From Astrocystis sublimbata (Eukaryota > Ascomycota > Sordariomycetes > Xylariales > Xylariaceae), in contig JAJNNY010000011.1 of assembly GCA_022453515.1 (NCBI GenBank), forward strand, positions 310,001 to 374,000: a stretch of DNA of 64,000 nt. The letters are read 5' to 3'. This document shows, in pieces, positions 47,201-58,988 of this stretch. A model generated the notes under the pieces. The model was not told the DNA's origin. It was given only the letters and a program-made list of their open reading frames with translations, and ran no database searches. Numbering within the stretch: the stretch's first letter is position 1; the number at the start of each line of letters is the position of its first letter. Both the position numbers and the translations under genes were made by a program.

Positions 47201-50200
47201 TGATGGATCCGAAGGCGTAGCAGGCAATGATGTAATATTGGACCGAAGGCGACATCGCAAGTGATGATGGCGACGGTTAGTAAGTAAATTCCGAGGCTCG
47301 CGATGGATGGTCTGCGCAGTAGTACTAGTACTGTAGTATGTACCTAGCATCTACTATGTAGTCGCGGGTTCACGCTTCTACACGCTCCGGCGGGCGAGGG
47401 CGGGTGCCAGGCATGAGACGGGGCTCGACGGGAAAGTTAGCCCTGCATGCAGATACCCCCACTTGTCAGAGCACTTGATCTCATGAATACTGTAGAATAG
47501 TCATTATCTATGATCAAAGTTAGTAGTTTGTTAAGCCTCTTGACATTGGGGGCGCTTGAGGATTCGTCCAGATAGGCTGCCGAGCTGGGCGGCTGGCCTC
47601 GCCTCCCTTCTTAGCCTGCTCTGCCTGGAGGCTGAAGATTGTGCCCACCTCGTGGGAAGCTACTGGCTCTGACCTTTACTCGATTCAGACGGAGGCGACG
47701 ATGGCGATATGTCGTCAAGTCATATGGTATGACTGGCTATACGATTGGGGGCCCAATGAAACTGCATTCTGATACGAAGCAATTACTGCCGGTCTGTCTG
47801 CCAGAGGACGGAAACGGTTTGTCTGCTCGGTCGACAACTCATATATATTACGCAGCCGTCGGGACGTATGCGACCGGCTGCCGGTCATACTACTAATACT
47901 AAGTAATAGGGGGTGTAGACATTGTAGAGCAGACGTTGATTTAGCCTTCAGTCGAATATCGAGGACTCTGGCATGTAGACGGGAGTGCACCTCTGAACTT
48001 TATGTACGATGCACTGTTAAGTCTCTCACAACCAGCAGTACTCGCCGCCATTGATGGCTTGAAGTCAATAGTTGTTCTCACTGCCGACGATGTCACTGAC
48101 AGCAGGTTGGGGGCCTCTTTACGAATCCACCATGTTGCGGGGTCTATTGTCTACAGACTTACAGTTGTACTGTATGTATGATTGCGACAGGAAACCTGGA
48201 CAGACTGTACACCGATAGGTGGTCATAGCCAATCATGGCCGAGACCATCGCGATTAGTTGCAATGTGAAGTGTGACAAGCCAGATCATCCTTGGACTCGA
48301 GGAGGTTGTAAAATCTGTTCTAGAAGTATTCTACGCTCGGCCGTAAGGGCAAACGAACGCAGATCGCGGTCCACGGTCCACAGTTCTACGCTCTTCGACA
48401 CCTAATCTGATGTTCTGAACCTGTTTATTGCTACGGAGTACTCCGCACATGCGTGACATGGAAAGCTAAACTGTTACATGTACGAAAGTACGAACGTGCC
48501 CAACCCCGTTCGGTACTTAGGAAAGACGCGCTTCCCCCACTGTTGGGTTAACTCCAGTCTTGAGAGGTTCTTCTCATATGTCAACTCATTGTCTAGCAAC
48601 TCGTGTGATTCGCTTACTAAGTCTTCAGAGCGCTGTAATTACTTTAGAAAGTACGTGCCGTAATTGCAAACCCCATAGCTCGCAAATGGCGCCGAGGTTG
48701 CCGGGTAACGCACTGATTGCTTGGTAATTGCGACGCGCTCATTCGGTCTTCGGTCGGTCATCTTCAGCCGTCGTGCAGGGGCCGACATGACGCTGTGGCT
48801 GACTCTCTTTAGTAGGACCTGGGTGGGTTAGACACTTCAAATCAGCTTCACGTCCTTACATAAGATACACCAATTCAAAATACATAGTATGGGAATTAAG
48901 CCCGCTTTGCCGAGGTCGGCGTCGGGTTTGGAATAGCGTCTATGATTTGATGTGTGTTAATAAGCCAAGGTAACTGGAGACAGTACTTACCGCCGAGGCC
49001 CGGTCGATGCCGGTCACGGGATCTGGCTTGGACTATGATCCATTTGATGAACGAGACATTTGTCTGGCAACGCGCAATTCCCAATGGCAGTGCTCGTCTC
49101 GCTGGGGATTCTCACCCCGCAAGACGCAACAAGTGGCTGAGCCCGCGTGGTCATAGTAGCAGCCAAGATGGCGTCCAACGTCCATCACTGGACCACGACA
49201 ACTTTATCAGTGAAACATTCGATATTGTGGTTGTGTCTGTGTATGCATAGACAATGCCAGACTCGGCCATAACGAAGTCGGAGATGCCCAGAACAGATAG
49301 GAAGGAGCAACGTACACATAGACGTGTCCTTGGATGGAACATCGCTTGTACACAGCACAGATTTGATTGGCCGTTGTCACGATAAATGTCTCGGACTCGC
49401 CACCTGAACGACAAGCATCACGGCATCAGTGAACGGCAACACTCAAGACTCGATTCAGCTTCTGTCCATTATCGAGAAGCGTGCTGTCGCAATGTCTCAT
49501 CGCTCATCGTCACTTGCGACATCAAACAAACTATGCCTAGCGTAGATTCGATGGAGATAGTAGATCTTTAACTAGCGTGCGATGCGCCACGTCTTAAACG
49601 GCCTTTGCATGGCAATGGGAACACGCCATTGTACCTTTGCCATTATTACTCATGCTGATTTTGCAGTGACGTTGCCATTGGCCGTGGAGCTAGAGTCTGT
49701 TGGGTCCAGCGAAGTGTTCACGTCAGTTGTTGCCTTTGTGGTATGCGATTTGCGATACCTAGCGGGCCTAGGTAGGTAAGTATCTATCTCACTCATGAAG
49801 TCGTTGCGCAAGTTCCCCGACCGCTTTCTCGAAGGATTCGCAGCCTTGAAGCTTTCGCTGGACATATGGCTTACAACATGTGAAGACTGCAACTTTCGTG
49901 TAAAGCGCGCCTACAGCCGAGGGTTGACATCTGGCATTTAGAATACGATCTGAAAGCTGTGGGCTTTAAGAGTCCAGGCAATAGCAGGCTCAATTACAAC
50001 CAATTTCATTGCATCGTATTGTCTTGATTGCTAACTTCCACATGGTTCATGCCAGGTTGTTTGTGCAGTGTCACTACCCTGGAGATGCCCCTCTCGTATC
50101 GGATGGCCGGGAAGATGCGGAGTTTTTGGGTACATGACACGCCCTGTCAACAGGCGTGAATTTGACGCGGACATATTTGAAATGCATTTATTCGTCGTGA

Positions 50201-53200
50201 ATACCTACAAGGGCTGCAAGTCGCCGTCTTGATGACAGCTTTGAAGAGTTTTCCCAGCAGCCGCCCTTCCTTCCGTAGTACATACAGCACGCCTCCTCGA
50301 AGCTAGATCGCCCATTTTCAAGCGCTTATTGTCTACTGAGGGGCGAATTTTGGGTAACAAACTTGATTGTGACACTACCTAAGTAGTCTAGGCCTAACTC
50401 CATAAGCAATGACCACCTACCTCTCGGTACCCCAACTGGCTCGATGTCCTCTCTAACCATGTGGTGGCAAGGCGTGAAAGAGAAGATCATGTACACCTGT
50501 GGCCAGAGAGGATGACCATGCACGAATGCCACTTTGATCTCGCGTCATATCTCAATAAATAGAAACGGAGGAGTTCTACTACTATGTACAGATGAACGAG
50601 ATGGCCCGCCCGTAGGATCGTTGGCGGTTAGATCCATGGTACGGGAATGACAGCTGAGCGCAAGAGTTGAGTCATCGCGACTTTTGGGCTGCAACCAAGC
50701 GGCCCAGATCCACCACCTCATTGGCTGCAGCGAGAACAGTTGTAAGAAGAGTGATTGTGAACAGGTTGCGCCCGGTACAATTTGACTCGTGAGATATGCC
50801 GTGACTCGCCATTGCCGGCGCTCTTCAATCATCTTCGGCCTCGTCCAACTTCTCCCCCCCCCCCCCAATTTTCCAGGTGGCTTGGTCGGTTTGATTCGCC
50901 GGCCAAATCTGTTCCGGGTGTTGGTGCATGGTAGTTGAGCTGCTGCGACCGATCCACGTATGCCTTACGATAATTGCTAATAGGGCCATGTTGGCCAGGA
51001 CGCACCCGTCTGCCTAGAATTTCCAATAACGATATGCAGAGCGGTGTGTTACACTGCCTCGTCGGATGGCTATGGGCTGGATAAGACTCCAAGCATATTG
51101 TAATCGCCCTGCGAAATTCTGCAGCTTGCCTACGTTCTATACACGGAGCGGACACTTCTGAAGCCTGCCATTCGAAATGTAATAACCTGCCTAGGCATGC
51201 TGATGATAAAATCAGTCAAAATGTACATCTCTAAGTAGGGTGCACTGCAACTTGGCCAACAACGACAGCAACATGTGTCACGCGAGAGATATCATGAGTG
51301 CACAGGTAGATAACTGTGCTACTCGTACATAGGACAGACCAGTGGCGACCGTGAATATCGACTTGATAGCTACATCACGGTCACCTAGGGGCAAATCTTC
51401 CAAGAGAATAGAATAATCCGATAATCGAGATGGGGCAGGGTTGTACGCCAATGCCGTCGAGTGAAGAGTGGTACGAAAACCAGATTGTGTTTCCCGTCCT
51501 CCGATCAACGGAAAAAACGGCTAGGCAGTACCGCCACAACGACGACCTTCACCCCAACAGCGTACAGCCTTCTCCCGCGACACCGATTACTGCCTAGTGA
51601 GGAACGAGCGCAACGAGGCGAAGCTCAGAACAAATTTAGAAGTCGTCTACAGGTTGGATATGCAGAAATGACTGCAACAAGGCTGGAGGCCCCATTCACC
51701 TGTAGGTGAATGGACTTCCCGCGTTTCAATGGACTGCTGCGAAACATTGATGGCTGAATCAAGAAACACCCCAAGGCTCCGTGGATGGCGTCAAATGCAG
51801 CATTAAGGCTGATACTGTAGCAACACGAACCTCCCGGCCACCGCACATTGGTTGCAGGATGGTTGGTGCTGACAACAACGGTGGCATCAACAGCCTGATG
51901 ACTCTGACTTGGCCTTAGCTGAGTCCCTTAGCACCTGTAAAAAGAATAGAACGGGCAGATGCAGAGAGCTGTGGTTGAGACTACGTTTTGTTTGGCAAAC
52001 GTGGTATTTGTGAGAGCCTCCGCTGCACGGCCCAAACGACGAAGATGCAGGTATCCAGGAAATAAATTGATTGTCATTTCTAGAACAGGGATGAAAATGC
52101 TGTAGTTTCGCCTTGACAATCGTAGACGCACGTGGCTTGCAACAGCAGCCGCAGATTGTTTGCTCATAGGCCCAGAGGAAGGTTATCCGCGTTCTTCTTA
52201 CAGTCCAGCTCTCGGAAATCCATTGGACAAATGGACCAATACTTACAGGCAATATAGTACACCATGTCCATGGAGTACTATCTCTGGTCCCTGTTCCACG
52301 GAGGTGGATGGATGGGATGGGCAAAAGGATGGGCCTTTGGAGGGAGTATGTGATTTACTCAACTACTTACCTCGACTACTACTCTTCATACTTACTTACT
52401 ACTTACTTAGACGTGACATCGTGATCTGTGATGACTCCCACCTCTGGGCGAACAGGCTACGGTGTCAGTGATGGCTCCCACTTCTGGTCGACCAACTTCC
52501 ACCCGTCGCTCGATGGATGAAAATGGCTGGGGGCTGTTGCTCATTCTCCTGCCCAGTGCTGCCATCTGCAGCAACGCTAGGTTGTTTACAGATAAGTCGA
52601 AGCACGCTGGAGCTGTGGAGATCCGCACAATCTGCAGGTGTATTGGAGATGGTCTCAGCGTGAGCCAATGAAGACGGCATTTTATATAACGCTACTTGTT
52701 ACGGTGATGTATCCAACTCTATGGCCGCCCCATTCACGGAGCTAGACGTGCCCTCTAGTCTCCTTTCTTGTGTGAGCTGGCCAATGGCCGCCGTGACTTT
52801 CCAGACAAGACTCTACAAACACGCCGTTCTGTGTCCAGAGATGTCTTCTCCCCTGCTCATTTCAAGCTGGCTGCGGGGCAGTGAGCATGCAGTTCTTGAA
52901 AGATCGCGACTCTGACTGGCTCGAGTGTTGCCGGCGCTGGAGGCACATACAGCGCACACATTATGTACAGATGTACAGATGCTACCTATGTGATATAGCA
53001 CAACAGCATTACCGCCGTTCCGAAGGGTGTACCTCTGGGAATGCGCCTGTACATATGCAGAGCCATGTAGTGGGAAGGTAGGTTAAATAAGAAAGAGTAA
53101 ATAAGAAGAGTCACTATAAGGCGCAGGGGAGGATACTTGCATTTGCATGGCTTGCAGCTTGTGGGCTGTGGCCGGGGAAGGTAGAAAGGTAGAAAGGTAG
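44228..53200. other. Long gene-poor stretch
   Basis: Nine kilobases with only short, overlapping frames on both strands and no protein I can support. The longest are 46892-47350 (-, 152 codons) and 51887-52324 (-, 145 codons). 45400-46100 is AT-rich and has a 102-codon frame (45757-46065, +) with hydrophobic patches. A (GT)8 run lies at 45347-45362, a run of 13 C at 50854-50866, and TACT-rich steps at 52365-52412. No transposon termini, tRNA or rRNA were seen. Confidence 0.45.
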
Positions 53201-55465
53201 GTACCTCGCTAGGTGTTCCTACACACCAACTCCCGTGTCAGCAAATCAACCCTCTCCTGACCCTGACCGTCTCTCTTGGGGTCCGCCAGTGCAGCCAGTG
53301 CAGCAGCCCGAAGTCTCAGGTGTTCAAAACTGCTCCGTACCCCGAGCAACAGCGGCACTCGAGTCCCCCTGTTTTCTCTCTTCATCGAACAAAGCCGTCG
53401 CCATGTTCGAATATACCATCTAAACATCTCGAAAGAGGCGACTTGTTAGAAGTCTGCTCCCGGTGCATCGTCAACGTGTGCTCGAGCATTCTCTCAGCCC
53501 TCCGTGTGCCATCTCACCATCCCCCCTCATCATTTTACACACCACCACACCTCACGTCTGACTCTCCTTGTCTGTGACCAGTGTCCGCAGTGGCATTCAC
53601 TTGTACTCTTGCGCCCCAACAAACAAAGGAGACTCAGTCATAGACCGTGGAAACGACTCATCGTCATTATCGGCCTCTCAACTGCATTTTTTTCTGCCTC
53701 ACCAATGATAGGCTCTTACTCTCTACTCTCTACTCTCTAGACATAATTATACGCAACATACGCAATACCTAGCAGAACGCACTCTGTAGCTGTACAACCA
53801 ACAACTCTTCAAAAAGCGCTGGAAAAGGAATACCAATACCCCATTTCGCATTCATGATCGCATAATTGCTTAGCACCCCCTCCCCATTGTCCATTGTTCC
53901 ATCATTTTCTGTCAGGAATGACACATTCGCCTCTCACTTTTTTCTTTGCATCGCTCACTTGCCACCGGCGTTGAAACGGGAGGATTCACCCACTCGGTTG
54001 TCGCATTCTAGACTTCCGCCGGCGGTCACGAAGACAAGACAAGACAGGCTCACAGTCAGTCAGGCTCCTTTGGCTCCTTTGGTTCCTGCTCGCCTGCTTG
54101 GTCCTTGCTCGCGCCTGCTTTGTTGTGCCACTTTTGGAGTCATCTTCCCAATCGGGCCCTAGTCCCCTCTGGGCTTCCTCGCCTCTCTTAATTAGCCACC
54201 CGCCCCACCTCGCACACCCGTTTCGAGGTCCTCCCCTGTCCCGACTCTTGCCCAGTCCCCGCTAGTCACCCAGTCCCGCGCCATCTTCAGGCTTCCACAG
54301 CGCAGCGCAGCACCCGCAGCCAGCTGGAACATCTGTCCTGTCCCTTCCCCCACAGGCCCTTCGCCACCTAATCACGAGAGATAAGAGTCATCGCGCAGGC
54401 GTGCGTGCCCAGCGCCCACAGACCGTATCGCGTACCGTCTGGAGTACATCGGTACCTGACCCAACCTTAGGCTTGGTGAGTAAGCCCCCAGTCCGTCAGT
54501 CATCGTGTCTCAATTCGTCAACTGGCCCGTCACTCATTGGCCACCGCCCACTGCCCACTGACTACCCTGCCCCTGCCACGCATACCATACCCGTGGCCGT
54601 CTTCGGTTGCCCCTTTGCCTCCATGCCCAGCGCGCCGACTCATCCCATCCACACACCCCGGGGCCACCCAAGTCGTCCCTACTACCTCTGCTGCGTGCCC
54701 GTGTATACTGGCCCCGTTGGTTACCTGATGTTAGGTGTCTGATGTCTGATGTTCGTCATTCGCCTCAGCCTCGAGTCCCTTCCTTAAAACACACACCAAT
54801 CCCACCTCGTCCCTCATGTGCTCCCTGTTAGTCGAGTGTGGTTGCAGCCCGTACCTTGCATAATTCCAGAAACATATCCATCAACAAGACCGCAACTACA
54901 ACTCTCAACTTTAGAACTTCAGCTTGACTTACACAACGACCAGCTCGGTTCACACTTGTGTCACCTCGAGTCACACGTGGCCATCGCCCTCGACTCGGCA
55001 CTCCGCGTAGCCAGATCTCCCTTCCTCACTGGGACCGAATCCAACCTCGACTTTGTGACATTAAAGGTGGCGTGGTAGCCAGCTCGATGGATATCTAGCA
55101 GCTGCCCCTACCGTCACTTCAACACCACTTGTCTCCTCAATCGGAACAATTACCACAACATGCTTGCGCTATCTCACGCTTACACTTCCTCAGTCGTCCG
55201 TCCCGCTCTGTCCTCTGGTCTGATCGTCCGTGAAACCCTGGTGCTAGACTTTGCTGTCTAAACCTACCTCTTTCGACTCTTTGAAGCTCAACAGCGGTGC
55301 ATTACCCCATGGCACTACTGTGAGGACGCTACTTGGACGATAGATTTCACGCCTCTACCTACGTAACGATCTAACTGGTTGACTCTGCTCGACGGGCGAC
55401 TGGACGACTGGACGGATATCATATTCGTCCTTCTCTCACCAATCCTCCTCGATACTACCTTCAAA
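53200..55465 (+). promoter_or_regulatory. Long C/T-rich promoter and leader of the cyclin gene
   Basis: For over 2 kb the + strand is rich in C and T with few G runs, the usual bias of a fungal promoter plus long 5' UTR. It includes a (TACTCTC)n run at 53717-53739. Where transcription begins is not visible. Apparent ORFs here are Pro/Ser-rich by-products of the bias. Confidence 0.45.
54816..55323 (+). promoter_or_regulatory. Cluster of four upstream ORFs before the cyclin start
   Basis: Short ATG-to-stop frames at 54816-54863 (15 codons), 55087-55098 (MDI), 55160-55261 (33 codons) and 55309-55323 (MALL) precede the cyclin ATG at 55466. If the leader is transcribed unspliced, they could limit translation of the cyclin. 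An intron in the leader could remove some. Confidence 0.4.
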
Positions 55466-57479
55466 ATGATGGGCAGCGACTGCGATTCGCTGAACTTCAA
55501 TGCTGGGTCTTTCAAAAATGACCCATACAATCATTCCCTAGCTCTTTCCGCATCATCCCCCTTGACTTCGGTATTCTCCGAGGCATCGTCTCAAGTCTCT
55601 GACAACACCTCGATCTCAACTTCCGATTCCGATTCCGAATATTGCAACTCTTATCATGTCTCCCACCACATCAAGCCTTCTCAAGCTGCGCACCTTCCTG
55701 TATTGAACCAGAGCACCGAATGTGCCCAGGTATTTCGAAAGAACCCTCGACGTAGCGGTACAGCCAGAAATGGGCCGCCTACACTCGCGCGGCAAAGTGA
55801 CCGCAAGGTCATCTTTGTCGATAGCCTCGTTGGTAAGCATTATACTCGCTAGTATCAACCCCTGTACCATCCGCTCAACCCATTTAGATTCCTCAACACA
55901 GATAGTGGAAGCTATCTGGCCTTTGGCCTCCGTCTTTCATCGACAGGAAATCGGCCACAAGGCAGTGCTGCCGCTGCGCACTTTCATACAAGAGACGCTG
56001 CGCCGCTCTCGCACCAGCTACTCTACCTTTCAAGTCGCACTGTACTATCTGATTCTTATCAAGCCGCATGTGCCCAACCATGACTTCACCATGGAACAAC
56101 CCGAGGATTTCTACGCGGTTAGGGCACTTCAATGTGGACGGCGCATGTTCCTTGCTGCCTTGATATTGGCGTCTAAGTATCTTCAGGACCGCAACTACTC
56201 CGCCAAGGCTTGGAGCAAGATATCTGGGCTCGCCACTGAAGAGATCAACCAGAACGAAATGGTATTCTTGAACGCGGTGAATTGGAGGCTTCACATAACT
56301 GATACGGTCTACAAACGCTGGACGGAGGTTTTACTGAGTCACAATGCCTCGCAACCCCCGTCGTCAGGATCTGGCTGTCTCCCAATATCTGAGCAGCAGC
56401 AAACCCTGGACTGGAAGAATCTCATCCTGCAGCTTGAACCAGGTCTGGAAAATGTTGGAGATTTACTACCAATCGACAAGACCCGTGTCCCTCCGAGCCG
56501 CACTGCTTCGCTATCTCGGTTTGAGCCTCATTCATCGATTGAGATTCCAATTTCACCGTTGAGATCGCAGACCATCGCCACTCCGACCGTAATGGAGCCT
56601 GTACCAGCCGGTGTTAGTACACCTGGACGCTTTGCCCCTGCTCTTGGTTTGCTGCCTACGCCACGCCTGACTCCACAGTCTACTGGACTGTGTACTCCAG
56701 CCGTTACTACTGCGACGGCTCTTCTTGGTGGAAGATGCTCAATGGGCTTCGCCATGGCGCAAGTTGCGCAGACCTCTGTGTCGCAAAGCTTAGACAAGTG
56801 GCCCGGCTCGATTCACACGTCACCCCACAACTACATGTTGACGCGTCGCCCTTCACTCGCCAGTTCCATCTCTTCAGCTTCCTCACCAGAATCAATGGTT
56901 TCGGATACATCACGTACTTCACGCTCATCCTCTATCTCCTCAGCCTCGTCGTTGGCCAGCGCGCCGTCTGTCAAACTTGATATTCAGGCGCGATGCCGAA
57001 ACGCGAAGCTATACGGTGAGAGGTTCAGTATGAAACCAACCATTGCTTCGGTTCCAGAGGATTGTAAAGAGAACTGCATTACATCCTCTCCTGAATCCTA
57101 CGCCGGCACGGCATATAAGGATTTTTGCGAGTTATTCTCGGACTCAGCTTCGTTGAAGCGAGACTGTGATGTGGAAGACGCTGCAGATGCTGCACGTGTA
57201 TTGCAGGAATTGAACAATTACCGCAACTTGAAACCCCAAGCGATTTCTGCGCCGCGACCCAACTTGAAGCGCAGCCGGCGGGTGTCGACCGACGAATCCC
57301 TTCAGCAAAACGTTCGCAACATGCTGAACAATCATCAGTATGTCCCACAGGGGGACGAAACAAAGCGACTTCGGTGCTCAGCCGAAAGCAATATCCATCA
57401 TCAATATATGATTCCAGCAATCCACACTGCAGTCGGTGGGCCCGGTGGCCCCGGAATGTGGGCAGGCATCTTGAACTAG
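55466..57479 (+). CDS. pcl5: PHO80-type cyclin, Pcl5-like (Pho85 partner)
   Basis: Two exons, 55466-55832 and 55888-57479, give 652 residues. The cyclin box (about 125-250) contains IVEAIWPLASVFHRQEIGHK, LRTFIQETLRRSRTSYSTFQ, CGRRMFLAALILASKYLQDR and NEMVFLNAVNWRLHITDTVY, the order and spacing of Pcl5/Pho80-type cyclins. In yeast, Pcl5-Pho85 phosphorylates Gcn4 for degradation. The N-terminus is Ser-rich; the long tail is Ser/Pro-rich (SSISSASSPESMVSDTSRTS) with a late basic stretch (KRSRRVSTDE), probably phosphorylated and disordered. A second ATG follows the first directly (MMGSD). The 55-nt intron lies just before the cyclin box. The exact paralogue (Pcl5 versus another PHO85 cyclin) is inferred. 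Confidence 0.88.
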
Positions 57480-58659
57480 AAGCATCGCGTAACGCCGCGT
57501 CACCTCGAAGGCGGTACATACCTTGTCTTTGTGATAATCCATCGTTTCCTTTGTCCTTAGGGAACTGCATTGATATCGGACTCTTGATACTGTCTTTTTG
57601 AGCTCACTCGATTTATAGACAACCTGATGGACAGGTTCAGGATCATTCGAAAAACTCGTTAAACAGATTTATGCATTTCTGGATTGCGGCATTACGGGAA
57701 CTCTGCCAAGGATGGCTAATTATTTGTTTGTACGATTCATAGGAGGCCATGCATTGGCTTAGTTTGGTGTTGAGGTGTAATCATTCATGCATTGGGGGAG
57801 AAACAAGCAGGTTGCAGGCAGGCAACACAAGTATCGTCACCAGTACCTTTCTCTGAATAGGCTCTCTGGTGACTTAACAGTTAAAGCATATCTTGCGCCG
57901 TCTCAGATTATGTGGGAATAGCTTTCCTCGCCACATCGACGAGACTCGACGATCTTACCGACCGACCGATATTGACACCGTTGGAACACGGTGATCGATC
58001 TTCTCAGGTCGGTAAATCGGAGCGCCCAGTCATCTTGATCTAGTCAGGACTCAAATCTACAAGTTTTTGCGTATCGAAAATCTACTTGCAAACAACTTCG
58101 ATTATGGATAAGTATCTGGGACAAGACCCAGAAATACATCTTTCAAGATAGTTACCAAATCTGAGATTTTCATTGAGCAGAACGATGAGTACCGCGTCCG
58201 TTGCCTACAGATAAGAAGCTTATGAAACCTGTTCAACCGTGCCTGCCGGGCCCTGCTTCGAATCGTGTTAAGATGGTGGTTTATGCCCCTTCCAGTGGAT
58301 CGTCAAGTACCTGCGATTACCAAACGGTTGGCTGATGAACGCACAAGTTGCCCAGCGCACCGACAAGGGCTTGTTCCTACGTGAGTGTTTGCAGACATGG
58401 TGATTTGCTGACCAGAGATCAGGCGGGATGATACCACGCGGTCACCGGCTGATGAGTCACCGACGAGCCCATGATGAAAACGACCCCCATCCAATCACAT
58501 CGAAGGAAGTGGCATAGACTTATCCACAGTCAGTAAGTCCAATTCCTGTCTCTAGGCAACATCCGGGCTGGGTAATGCCAAGAACAGAACTTTCCCAGCT
58601 GGCTGTCTCAAGCGCATCGCGACCAGGGTCCTTTTTAGTATCGAAACCTCCACACCACC
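57480..58659. other. Intergenic, no gene supported
   Basis: Expected to hold the cyclin 3' UTR. No ORF of note, repeat or RNA gene recognised. Confidence 0.5.
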
Positions 58660-58668
58660 TATATAAAA
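58660..58668 (+). promoter_or_regulatory. TATA-like element before a small ORF
   Basis: TATATAAAA stands 84 bp upstream of the ATG at 58752. The position is right for a promoter, but the ORF is itself uncertain. Confidence 0.3.
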
Positions 58669-58751
58669 TAAAGCCTTAATGCAATGCATCTCGTCTTATT
58701 TGTCTAGACTCGAAGTGGGCTGGCTGTAGGGGTTAGCCCCCATGGCGGTTC

Positions 58752-58988
58752 ATGTCAAGATCACGACAAGTTGGTCTACGCTGTGAAGTCTTGCTAATGC
58801 TGGTGACTGTGTTATTCACAATTGTTATATGTAGATGTGAGCGTGTTGTTATTGATGATACATACCTTTCCACACCTGACTTGGTCCTTATCACTATTTT
58901 CTTCTTACTATGGTATGTATGTGTCACCGCTGCGCCGCGTCTGACCTCGAGGATTCGGCTTGATCAATCCATCGCTGGAAACCAATGA
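58752..58988 (+). CDS. Hypothetical small protein with two predicted membrane segments
   Basis: The ORF has 78 residues from ATG to TGA. Two hydrophobic stretches, VLLMLVTVLFTIVICRC and LVLITIFFLLWYVCVTAAP, are separated by a short charged loop, so a hairpin membrane protein is conceivable. A TATA-like box lies just upstream. There is no family match that I know, and an overlapping leftward frame (58733-58927) is also open. Chance is a serious alternative. Confidence 0.3.
   Translation: MSRSRQVGLRCEVLLMLVTVLFTIVICRCERVVIDDTYLSTPDLVLITIFFLLWYVCVTAAPRLTSRIRLDQSIAGNQ

Noticed and set aside
46892..47350. 152-codon minus-strand frame in the gene-poor block
   Set aside because: Arg/Ser/His-rich composition without motif, overlapped by two plus-strand frames; probably chance.
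49650..49892. 80-codon minus-strand Ser/Thr-rich frame
   Set aside because: Reads plausibly, but lacks a join, a motif or promoter features; it overlaps an equally open plus-strand frame.
39144..50866. Poly-C runs at 39144-39154 and 50854-50866
   Set aside because: Simple homopolymers in intergenic DNA; possible length errors, with no wider structure.
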